Part shown: positions 55,093 through 64,000 of the stretch, one piece after another
Layout: every line of letters begins with the position of its first letter
Numbering within the stretch: the stretch's first letter is position 1
Assembly (NCBI GenBank): GCA_017607445.1
Contig: JAEVHH010000001.1
Span: 3,968,001 to 4,032,000 of the forward strand
Direction: 5' to 3'
From: Histoplasma ohiense
Taxonomy: Eukaryota > Ascomycota > Eurotiomycetes > Onygenales > Ajellomycetaceae
DNA length: 64,000 bases
Position numbers and translations under genes: made by a program
The notes under the pieces: model-generated
Told to the model about the DNA's origin: nothing
Seen by the model: the letters and a program-made list of their open reading frames with translations, nothing else
Database searches by the model: none

Positions 55093-57917
55093 ATGTCTTC
55101 CTATACCCCTGGGGATAAAGGGCACCGCGGTGCCCAGCCTTACAATCAGTCAAGTCGCCGCAACGGTTGGAATGGCCGCATGTATGATGACAGAACGTCT
55201 CGCTCCCGCTCCCGCTCCTGCTCCCCACCACATGTTGTCCCACGATCCAGGGACCGTAGACACGGCTCACCAGGCGGTACACGCTCTCCTCCGCATGGTA
55301 AAATCAACTTCGCGCACTGGGGCGAATAAATGGATTCATCTCTCGTTTGAGCTTGTGCTGATTTCTTCATTTCTGTTTACTGCTTGAAGACATTTCTCGG
55401 ACTCCGCCTCATGGTCCAGCGGCAGATAGGAGGCATCCCGGCCGGGATGGCGAAATTCCAATGGCTAGGGATTACCGACCTAGAGAGCGAGACAAGTACC
55501 GACGCCCCTCTTGGTCCCCTCCACGACACCGTGGAAGGCCGTCATATAGAGATCGTGACCGTGAGGGATACCGCTCTCCTGGATATGACAGTCGCAGTAG
55601 AAGCCGCAGCAAAAGTCGGAGTCGATCCAGAAGCCGCAGCCAACGTGGGCCCCGACGTCCTTACTACGGTCAAGAAAGCCGTGAGATCATGATGGAAGGC
55701 TTGCCAGTAGAAATGAATGAAGACGACGTTCGACTACTCCTCCCTTTCCCCACTGCAATGCACAGCAATCTGAATCCCCTGTTTGATATGAGTACCATTT
55801 GATATGAGTTGGCTTCGCTATGATTTCCTCATCTTTTCTTGGAAGACAGGATGCTGAGATGTGCTTGTCGCCGGTCATAATTCCGGTCGATACTTTCTTG
55901 TGATAGATCTTGAATGAACTCACCCAATACTACCATGTCGGGACTTTGGAGGATGTTCGCGTCATCCGCGATCGCCAAACGAGTACGTTTGTGATTAATG
56001 TTCCTATTTTGTTTTGTAAACTATACTGATTTTTCTCTCCAGAGATATCCCGCCAGTTGGGTTTTCTTCGGTTCCCCACAATAGATGACTCTCGTGAATT
56101 CCTGGAACGCAATTTTCCTACCATATACCTCTATGGGGATAATCAATCGCATACTAATGAACGTGGCACGCGGGTTAGAATAGCCTATAGTCGAGAAAGA
56201 GAAGACCGCAATCGAATCAAAGCTGAAGGAGAGTGGACATGCAAGATGGTAAGTTATTAAATTCCGTCTCTACCAGATGGCTCTTAACTAACTGGTGCGT
56301 AATTTTAGTGCTCCATAGTCAATTACGCGACCAGACAGCGCTGTTTCAGATGCCAAGCAGTTCGAGCAGGTATGTCTATTGAAGCGTCGAGTTTCAAAAG
56401 GCCTACAGCTGACAGATGAAGACTTTGTTCAACTTCCTCTTGGGGTAGCCAACCCTCCACGCGTTGCGAATCATGGTGACAACGATGTAGCTCCCGACGG
56501 ATCCCCTTCCCAGTTTATTCTTCTTCGAGGCCTAGAGGCGTCCGTTACCGAGGAACTTCTTGCTAAAGGCGTAACAAAACTCTACAAACCGTCCCCTGGG
56601 TCAGATGGTTACAATGCACCTCCTGCTGCAAAAAAAGGAGCAAAGGTTGCCTCTACAACGGGAGATGCCAATATAGGGGCTCGCGAAGGCTCGATACGGC
56701 GTGTGTTGCTCATACGAGATCGCCGAAGTAACGAAAGTTGGAAGTATGGTTTTGCGGAGTTTGCAACAGTAGAAGTAAGTACCTCTTCTGCTTCTAGTTC
56801 AAATACATTTTATATTCTGATTCCATATCTATTAACGCGTCAGTAGGATGCCCAAGCCGCTCTTACTAGATATAACTCCTTCGAAACATTCACAATTTCC
56901 TCGAAACCTGTTTTAGCTAGTTACATCCACGCTGGCGTCTTCGTTCCCGTCATAAACCCTACAGCCAGCACCGATCGGTTTACCTTCAGCCCACTTGGCA
57001 ACCCTTCCATGAAATTAGCATACTGGGACGAGAATGCTTATGCAACGGAGTTAGTAGTGTCAACGGAAGATCCAGATAGGAACCGTTCTAAATCTCGAGC
57101 GACAAAATCCACACCGACTGACAAGAATCCCAAACCAGTCAAGGAGGCTGAGAAGACGAAGAAGAGAAAAGCGGATGCTGGAGGAATCCCTAGCACAAAG
57201 AAGCTTGCCGTTCCGAGTCATTTACAGTTTTGGAGCGACCGCCACGCCGAACTACATGGTATTCAGCGTGAGGAAGCAAAGGAAGGAAGCTCGGGCAGCG
57301 AACATAAACAGGGTGTCAGTGAAGAAGGTGGTTCATCTTCTGTTTCTCCTGCACCAACACAGTCTTACGCGGATTTCAACCGTAAATGTTGTTATCTGTG
57401 CATGCGCCAGTTTAAAACAGAAGCGGAAGTGAACAAACACGAAAGACTCAGTCAGCTTCATCGTGAGAACATGCAAAATGAAGAGCTCAAGACCAGAGCT
57501 TTGGCGAAACTAGCGAAGAAACGGGACCAGGCCGAACAACAGCTCTCTTCAGAGTATCGAGACCGGGCGAAGGAACGACGTCAAGCATTCGGGGCATCGG
57601 TGAAATCAAAGGAGAAGAAAGTGGAAAAGGAAATTGAGGAAACAGCACCAGTCCCCCTCATGTCGAAGGGCGCAGCCCTTCTCGGCAAAATGGGCTGGTC
57701 TGCTGGTTCGGGACTTGGCGCGGAAGGGTCTGGGATGACAGCCCCCATCGCTACTGATCTGTATGTCCAAGGCGTTGGGCTGGGTGCTCAGGGAGGCAAG
57801 CTTGGCGATGCAGTTCGGGAAGCGGGAATGAATACAAGGGGTAGGTATGATGATTTCCTCGAGAAAACGAAGGAGACTGCCCGTGAGCGGTACGAGCGGA
57901 TGTCGAAGGAGGGTTAG
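55093..57917 (+). CDS. RNA-binding G-patch protein (RBM5/RBM10-like splicing factor)
   Basis: Seven exons, 55093-55297, 55390-55727, 55907-55982, 56043-56248, 56309-56369, 56416-56774 and 56847-57917, joined at phases 1, 0, 1, 0, 1 and 0, encode 771 aa. Domains in order: an RS-rich N-terminus (residues ~1-175, with SRSRSKSRSRSRSRSQ); RRM1 (MMEGLPVEMNED, then DVRVIRDRQ and LGFLRFPTIDD); a RanBP2-type zinc finger (C-x2-C-x10-C-x2-C, TCKMCSIVNYATRQRCFRC) split by an intron; a second RRM-like region (FILLRGLEASVTEELL ... YGFAEFATVE); a C2H2-type finger (CYLCMRQFKTEAEVNKHE); and a C-terminal G-patch (GKMGWSAGSGLGAEGSG). This matches RBM5/RBM10, which act in early spliceosome assembly and splice-site choice. 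The donor of intron 2 (GTTCGA, 55728) is weak but is the only phase-compatible one. Confidence 0.9.
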
Positions 57918-58529
57918 GCGGTGGAATCGTGGGTACATTTCTTCCTTGTATTACTACTACATAGAAACCTGTTATATTTTTCTTGTTCTGTGTTTTTGCC
58001 TCATTGGGATGTAAATTTCATTATGCCATGTATAATGTAGCTCCTACGGGTCGAGTTTCCCGCAAATATTGACATCTATTTATAGTGTCTATTCGTCTTA
58101 TTTTATAAACAATAACCAAAGTTCTATGATACAGTGGAATTTCGTATAGGTGTTACTGACTGGAGGGAAATGTATTCCATCCCTCTTCTGGAGCCGCAAA
58201 TGTCGGCAATAGGGATTTTGGCAGCGTAGTCCCAAGGTAGGAACAAAATCGGAATGCCATTTTATATTGACATGACTCCAAGTTCGAGTGCCGTACGATC
58301 TAAATCGAGGTAGGGAATAGGAAGTTCATTCGAGTGTTTGGGAGAAATGAAATGTATCGAGTCGTCGTCCATCTTGCAAGAAAACCCGTATCACAACATA
58401 GCGCGTGCGAGACATATATAACCTCCAACTTTGCCCAACACATCCGACGCTGGCTCTCCGCTCATCCCGACTGACGTAAATATCCCAGCTCAATTCCTAC
58501 TCTACCTCTCCTTGCCCCTCTCATTGACA
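57918..58529. other. Convergent spacer, G-patch gene / AIM11
   Basis: 612 bp between two stop codons. AT-rich; 3' UTRs of both genes. No gene recognised. Confidence 0.5.
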
Positions 58530-59093
58530 TTATTTCCGCTCCACCTCACTCTCTTTCTTTTCCTTCCCCGCCTTCCAACTTATGACATTAGCAACCCACT
58601 TCTCCAACTCCTCCTCGACCTGCTGCTCCGACTCTCCGGAGCCATCAAGCTCCATCCCGCTCCTCACCTTCCGCTTCAAATCCTCCAAGGTATCAATGTC
58701 GAACGCGTACATGCCCGCGCCGACGCCAATCATTGCAACGCTAGCAACATTTATCGTTGCGATGTTGAGTGCTTCGAGAGCCTCGAGGCCTCCGTTAGCG
58801 GACGGCCGGTGGAAGGGGGCGCTGGTGTAGGTGGGCGGGAGTGTGCTGATGCGCTTGCGCAGAAAGGCGCGGCGGGTTATGAGGGATGACAAGGCGAGGA
58901 AAACGGTGCCACCGAGAAGGAGTTTTGTGGAGTTTGGGATGAGGGGCTTTTTGGAAGGTTGGAGTGCCTCTGCTTGTGATGTTGGTGGATCTTGGCCGGT
59001 GGTGCCAGCCATTGTTGATACCAGTGGCGGAGGCAGTGGTGGTGACGATGATGACGGACCCGGGATATATGATGCGAAGCAGACGGATGACAT
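58530..59093 (-). CDS. AIM11: Altered inheritance of mitochondria protein 11 (AIM11 family)
   Basis: Single exon, 187 aa from the first ATG (59093). A second in-frame ATG at 59012 would give 160 aa and fits the short N-terminus usual in the family, so the start is uncertain. Two transmembrane helices are visible: residues ~55-75 (LLLGGTVFLALSSLIT), followed directly by RRAFLRKR, and ~110-132. The conserved EALEALNIATINV and AFDIDTLEDLKRKVR are diagnostic for AIM11. The name comes from a yeast mitochondrial-inheritance screen and the molecular role is unknown. Local mitochondrial membrane placement is inferred. Confidence 0.88.
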   Translation of the reverse strand: MSSVCFASYIPGPSSSSPPLPPPLVSTMAGTTGQDPPTSQAEALQPSKKPLIPNSTKLLLGGTVFLALSSLITRRAFLRKRISTLPPTYTSAPFHRPSANGGLEALEALNIATINVASVAMIGVGAGMYAFDIDTLEDLKRKVRSGMELDGSGESEQQVEEELEKWVANVISWKAGKEKKESEVERK

Positions 59094-59761
59094 ATGCTTT
59101 CGTTCACGTCGGTTTCATCATCATCATCGCCGTGTTCTTCTGGAGATTGTGGTTGTGGGATTTATGTGAGCAAATGTCCCGAGTCAATTGAGAGTTTAAA
59201 CTTTGAGCGGGAATTTCAAGAGTCCGATCAACTTACCTGATTAAGGCTAGCGCGGCGCTGGGCGTGGAACCTTATCGCCGAGGTTTCTCAAACAGGCAAC
59301 TTTCAACTCCCAACGTTGAACCGCGCTTCCAACACCATCGTGGACGTATAACATGAGTGCTCTCGTCGGATTATCATAGTGGAGTCAACGTCTTGCCACA
59401 GCTAGCGTGTCTGGCCACAGTTTCTCACCTTTGACTCCTGGTCCATACAGGAATTGCACTTCTATTACTGGACGTGGCGTGGACTCCTCCCAGCTACTAG
59501 TATTCAATAACAGATCGCTTATTCTACTACTACTTCCATCTCGTGAAACCAGCGGGGGGAAGATCCAAATATTTTGGCAGGTGTCTGATTCTTAGGGATT
59601 ATTAGTTCTTGCAAGGTTCTGTCGCGAACAACGATCCGACAAACAATGGACCATACATAACGTTCACCAACCCCAGAATACGTGGGTCGACAGAAAGAAT
59701 ATATGAATGGAACCATATTTCCCTGGCACTTGTCCCTGGCTACACTCGTCCACAAAACAAG
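59094..59761. other. Spacer: AIM11 promoter and 3' flank of the GNAT gene
   Basis: 668 bp between two minus-strand genes. No supported ORF and no clear regulatory motif was picked out. Confidence 0.45.
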
Positions 59762-60635
59762 TCAATCAGTCAACTTCGCTTCTTTATGCAACTCCCACAT
59801 AATGCAAGGACCAAGCTCGTCTGCAGCCTCCTCAACCTTTTTGAATCCACATTTTGTTAAGACCCGATTGCTGGCCACATTTGAAGCGTCAGTAATTGCC
59901 TCCAGGACGAAATAATTCTTAGGTGATTTGTCTCCGTCGTTGTTCTTTTCTGGTGAAAGGTTGGTGAGAAACTTCCACCATATGTCGATAGCAGCCCGAG
60001 CGGCTTCGGTTGCATACCCTTTACCCCAACAGTCAGGATGAACGATGTACCCAAGACTGGTATTCTCGTTATTGGTGTAGAAGCCAATGCACGCTATCGC
60101 CCGTTCTGTGTTGGGATATTCGAACACAGCCAAAATGAGGTTTTCAGGTGTGCCGACCTTACGAAGATGCTCCTTCGTGGCGGCGATATCGGCGTCAGGT
60201 GTTCTAGTCAAACTGTTGGCATGTGAATGTTGTGTTCGCTAATGATACCAAGTTCATTCCTCGCCTCTCCCCGAAAGCCATCTGGCGAGGACACATAATA
60301 TCAGCGCGAACCGAGTAAAAGGGTAGGCAAATAACCTGCCTCCTGCTAACTACAGAGGCGTGCATAGAAAAAGGAATCTTATGGAAATTGGATAGCAACA
60401 AAATTTCATGTGAGGGGCGGGAGGTGGTCAATTTGGTTCAGGTAAAAGTACGGCCAGTTTACCTCCATTTCATGACATCCAACCTTGAACGGATAGCAAA
60501 TAGGTCGTTTAAATCGAGTTCGGGAATCAATCGTCGGATGAACAACCTCTCTGTTTTCGCTTCAAGTGGGATTTTGGAACTCTGGGCCTCATGTTGAGTT
60601 TCAGCAGTTGCCATCCTTCCTGGGTCGTACTCCAT
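59762..60635 (-). CDS. GNAT-family N-acetyltransferase (RimJ/RimL-like)
   Basis: Two exons, 60635-60463 and 60212-59762, joined at phase 2 over a 250-nt intron, encode 207 aa. The substrate is unknown; the family transfers acetyl from acetyl-CoA to an amine. Visible motifs are an opening strand typical of RimJ/RimL proteins (KTERLFIRRLIPELD), the acetyl-CoA binding motif in the form WGKGYATEAARA following LGYIVHPD, and the closing N.AS..VLTKCGF pattern. The join rebuilds DVMKWSLTRTPDADI, consistent with the family pattern after the first helix. The chosen ATG is the first in frame (MEYDPGRM); another Met seven codons on is possible. The intron is long for this window, so an additional small exon cannot be excluded. 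Confidence 0.82.
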
Positions 60636-62004
60636 TTTGGGCGAAACAGCAACCCAAGCTTTCAACGCGATTCGGAACTTATTTGAATAGAAATTTTCCT
60701 CCTCGAGTGGCAGTTTCGGGATCAGCGGTTGTTCGCCTACCTATGATCCATTGGCTGCAAAGAACTCGAAATTTTGGAGGGGACAAGTGATATAAAGTAT
60801 CTTGCTGGAACGCTCCCCCGCGAAGAGGGGTGTCGCCAAATCGACGCGAGATTTCCTTGGCATGACTCAGTCGTCAATGCAACCCTGTGAACACCGTTGC
60901 TTTCAGACGCGTCTTCGCGCCGTGGAAATGATACAATCCTCAGCTGCGCCGGTGAATAAGTTTCTCCGAATCTACGCATTTACATTGACGGGACTGGATG
61001 TCAGATTTAACCTTGCAATTCGAAAAGGCGAACAACGTCGAATTCAAAAAATCGCTGGCAGTTTCACACTTTGTCAATCGTCCCCCAGCCCTTGTCTTGG
61101 CGGGGTCCTTGGCAAGCCAATGCCCAAGCTTCGACCTGGCTCAGCCCTGGTACAGGCCTGACTGGTTGGCAGTGCTTGCCCACTCCCTGCGCTGAAACCT
61201 AAGAAACAGCATTGTGTCTATCTCGATGAGTTAATGATGCGGGCGGGGATGGCGTTCCATTTGTTGTTAACCTTGGTTTCACATATTATTATTTATCGCA
61301 TTTATAAGCTATAGGTTGTCAATTGTTCAAAGCATCGATGTCGTTTGAAGATTTTGGGAAACCCTTTTTCATCTTGCTCTTTTTTTAGAACGGTTCACAT
61401 TAAGGTGCGTCTCCGCACTCCACTCTTTATCATACACTTCACGCTACATGCACTTAATAACCAGTACTTAGGCTCCATGTTGTGTCAGGTCTCGAAAACG
61501 AACCAAAAGATCATCGTTGATCTACTAGTTACATGTACCGATTGGCATTGAGCCCTAATGTACTGGTGATGCGGGTCTCCCACGAAGAGCCACTGATTGG
61601 AATAGCTCTATGGAGCTTTTCTAGAGCTTCCTTTGTAAGCGCGCTTATCTTTAATAGTTGGCTTATTCATCCCGGAGATAAGACCAGCTCAGGATCCAAA
61701 AGGCCTACAGAGTGATAGTTTCGGCCTCGAGATGCATACGGGCGTAAAATCATTGACCGTGCTATGGCTGGGGCTGTCAAGCTTGACATCGTTCGCGGTA
61801 GCAATTCTTCACCCATTATTTGAGCTATTTTTGTATTCTTTCCTCAGCAACGATCTTAACAGAATATCTAAACCTCCTCTATTTAAGGGCATGCTTCCTC
61901 ATTCCAGTGTTCCTCAGTTTCTAAATATCAAATCGAACATCCCTATTTGCTTATTTTCTTTTTGTCATTTCAATTCCTCCTTTCATATCATTTTGGCAGC
62001 AAAG
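60636..62004. other. Divergent spacer, GNAT gene / RTA1-like gene
   Basis: 1.4 kb. A 65-codon ATG-started ORF at 60998-61195 reads plausibly but has no family. The remainder is AT-rich with short ORFs. The right end should contain the RTA1-like promoter; a longer in-frame 5' extension of that gene is possible but not supported. Confidence 0.4.
60998..61195 (+). CDS. Candidate small ORF, 65 aa
   Basis: Begins with ATG right after an in-frame stop (TGA at 60986-60988) and encodes MSDLTLQFEKANNVEFKK... ending in a Trp/Leu-rich stretch (PWYRPDWLAVLAHSLR). No domain recognised. It could be a small gene, a fragment or chance. Confidence 0.2.
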   Translation: MSDLTLQFEKANNVEFKKSLAVSHFVNRPPALVLAGSLASQCPSFDLAQPWYRPDWLAVLAHSLR

Positions 62005-63285
62005 ATGGGGAAATATAGCCACTGCACGGAGGTAACTCCGGAATGCCCTGTCGAGGCGACTATTTATGGCCACAAACCTAATCCAGTAGTCAACTTGATA
62101 TGCGTGGTTGTCTTTGGCGTACTGTTCTTTGTTGCAGTTTGGCAAACTTACAAGCATAAGACATACTCATTCGGAGTTGCAATGTCTCTGGGCTGCGTGG
62201 CTGAAGCCATAGGTATGCTCAATTATATCTCCTATTGGACAAGGAGATGGCTGACTCCTGTCTCTTGAATTACTGTCGAACAGGATACGGCGGTCGCCTC
62301 GTTCTCAACAGAAATCCCTGGGACTCAAATGGTTTTCAAATCCAGATCTGCACTCTCATCATCGCACCGTCATTCTTCACAGCCGCCATATATCTCACCC
62401 TCAAACATCTGTGTTTCGCCCTGGGACCCCATCTCTCAATAATAAAGCCGTCGCTATACACCTGGATATTCATCAGCTTTGACGTCTTATCTCTCTCACT
62501 CCAGGGTGCTGGTGGTGCTCTCGCAGCAACTGGGGACACAGAGCCAGACAAGAACAGGGGAGCGCAAATCATGCTTTCTGGTATTGTGTGGCAAGTTGTC
62601 ACATTGATAATTTTCGGTGGTATGGCTGGACATTTCTTCTGGCGCCTGCTTGGCGATGACGGCCGCCGGTTGTCCATCGAGTCTCAGAAGGTGTGGGCGA
62701 ACACAAAATTCAGGAGGTTCCTTATTAGCTTGGGTATCTCATTCTTCGTAATCTTTGTTCGATGCACTTACCGGTATGCCTGTCTCTCTACAATATTTCA
62801 AACAACTTGCTCTCCATTTCTCCTGTTTCTTTTTCAATTTTTCAATTATTACTAACAAAAATGTTGCAGAATCGCCGAAATGGCCGGAGGCTGGTCCAAT
62901 CGCATTATGCAAGATGAAATATCATTCGTTATTCTAGAGGGAGTGTATGTTACATATTTCCTTGCCATCCAGATGCCCCTTTCCCCTGCTACTACGTAAT
63001 CTTTAGAGGGAGGGAATCAACAGTCTAACCACAGCCACCACGATAAATAGTATGTGCATAATCGCTGCCATCCTTCTTACCACCTTCCACCCAGGCACCC
63101 ATTTCCCTCAAATGCGAACAGACTATCAAAAGGACAACACTGACCGGTTCTCAATGGTTCCACCCCAACAAACTGAAACCTCGTATGTCGCAGTTGACCG
63201 CCAGCCGCTTATTGATAACCAGCGTCCAGAAACAGAAGACCAAGGCCGCCTCTGGCCTGTTGTCATCGTACCCCCTGTCCCGTGA
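62005..63285 (+). CDS. RTA1-domain membrane protein (lipid-translocating exporter-like)
   Basis: Four exons, 62005-62212, 62284-62773, 62870-62944 and 63051-63285, joined at phases 1, 2 and 2, encode 335 aa with about seven transmembrane helices, as in the Rta1/Rsb1/Rtm1 family. These fungal proteins are linked to sphingoid-base export and resistance to toxic compounds; the substrate here is unknown. The N-terminus is extracellular, with Cys residues (HCTEVTPECP) and ATIYGHKPNP. Family motifs include EAIGYGGR across the first junction, APSFFTAAIYLTL, SFDVLSLSLQGAGG, RCTYRIAEMAGGW across the second junction, and VILEGVMCIIAAILL across the third. The C-terminal tail is cytosolic, polar and low in structure. 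The start ATG was chosen by family fit; an upstream ORF exists but is separated by stops. Confidence 0.92.
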
Positions 63286-63524
63286 AAAAAAAGAGCGAGT
63301 TATTGGTTCATTTCCCAGGAGTTATTATTCTTTAAAAACGATTTTATTAATATGTCATTATCAAGATAGATGAGAGATGAATAAACGTGATGAGTTTTTG
63401 TTGATTGAGTTTGTCTTTGATTGGTAAACTATGTTTATGTTCATATTGATGGAGAGAAATCATGTTTTTCTCAATCCACCAAAACTTACTCTCATGTAAT
63501 AATAAAAGAATAAAAGAATAGATG

Positions 63525-63555
<31 letters not shown>

Positions 63556-64000
63556 AGGCAAATTTCCTCGAGAATATGCAGTCTCGCGCCGTCGCTTGTC
63601 TATCATAAGAGAAGTATGGAAAATAAAATCATCAACAAAAATTTTCTCTTCATATCATTCATTGTATATTGTTCATCATCATCATCAGTCGTATCGCTGT
63701 GTGTGGAGGGGCGGTTACGCGCAACTTCCAATATCCCGAAAGCAAGAAACCAAACCCAAAATAGAAACACAAGAAAGAAAAATGCGATTTCAAAAAATCA
63801 CACGATTTTCGACGCCAAAAAATCAGCGGACGTATCCGTAAAAAGATTCGTAGTAAAATATCACACGACTCCACCACTGTCATCTAGCGTAACAAACATT
63901 TCGACTTGTCCAACCCTCCGCAGCCGATCGATCCCAAGATGTTCCTGCCCGTCGCGACCCTGGTATAGGCCAAACGCATATAACGCCTTTTCGCCCTCCC
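63286..64000. other. 3' flank of RTA1-like gene to window end
   Basis: No supported gene. An A29 tract lies at 63525-63553. Short ORFs only. A following gene may begin beyond the window. Confidence 0.45.
63525..63553. repeat. Poly(A) tract, 29 nt
   Basis: Uninterrupted A run about 240 bp after the RTA1-like stop codon. It is preceded by AATAAAAGAATAAAAGAATA, so it resembles a retroposed tail, but no retroelement body or duplication was found. Confidence 0.85.

Noticed and set aside
1..64000. Biosynthetic gene cluster, CRISPR array or mobile island
   Set aside because: No backbone synthase, direct-repeat array, transposase or terminal repeats were recognised; the genes are mostly unrelated housekeeping genes.

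Overview
This window is nuclear DNA of a filamentous ascomycete. The genes have short spliceosomal introns (mostly about 46-110 nt) with GT..AG ends and CTAAC/CTRAY-like branch sites, intergenic spaces are long, and the proteins are typical of Pezizomycotina: IRC22, AIM11, Zn2Cys6 and RTA1 families and a cyclin B with a long disordered N-terminus. Protein style, an SRPK-like kinase of a kind expanded in Onygenales, and moderate GC suggest Onygenales, perhaps Ajellomycetaceae (Histoplasma/Blastomyces/Emergomyces relatives). That placement is inference. No rRNA, tRNA, CRISPR array, prophage or intact transposon was seen.

Layout, left to right: RPC53/RPC4 RNA polymerase III subunit (-, 0.8-2.8 kb); Zn2Cys6 regulator with the zinc cluster at its C-terminus (-, 4.7-7.0); a 4.7 kb gene-poor spacer; cyclin B nimE (+, 11.8-14.0); a T-rich spacer; DHX57/YLR419W-type DEAH helicase (-, 15.7-20.0) divergent from aprataxin (+, 20.3-21.2); IRC22 (-, 21.7-22.7) divergent from a CCCH protein with an NYN/PIN-like domain (+, 23.1-24.8); POT1 (-, 25.8-28.0) divergent from importin alpha (+, 28.8-30.8); amidase (-, 32.4-34.7) divergent from an MFS transporter (+, 37.3-39.1); a small uncharacterised two-exon gene (-, 39.3-39.7) and a damaged SRPK-like kinase (+, 40.1-41.5); YAE1 (+, 42.3-43.0); a 3.5 kb gene-poor stretch; a large coiled-coil/disordered protein (+, 46.6-49.3); SCO1 (+, 50.5-51.6); an aldo-keto reductase of K+ channel beta-subunit type (+, 52.4-53.9); a G-patch RRM protein (+, 55.1-57.9); AIM11 (-, 58.5-59.1); a GNAT acetyltransferase (-, 59.8-60.6); and an RTA1-like membrane protein (+, 62.0-63.3).

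Most genes are single-copy housekeeping genes for transcription, cell cycle, RNA and DNA metabolism, telomere capping, nuclear import and mitochondrial assembly. They do not form an obvious pathway cluster. The 39-42 kb block and the gene-poor stretches look accessory. All exon structures were derived by hand from ORF continuity, splice consensus, phase matching and expected family sequence. In every multi-exon model the exon lengths sum to a multiple of three. I did not find a clearly new multi-gene system. The most interesting items are the Regnase-like NYN+CCCH protein, the degraded kinase locus and several candidate uncharacterised small ORFs.
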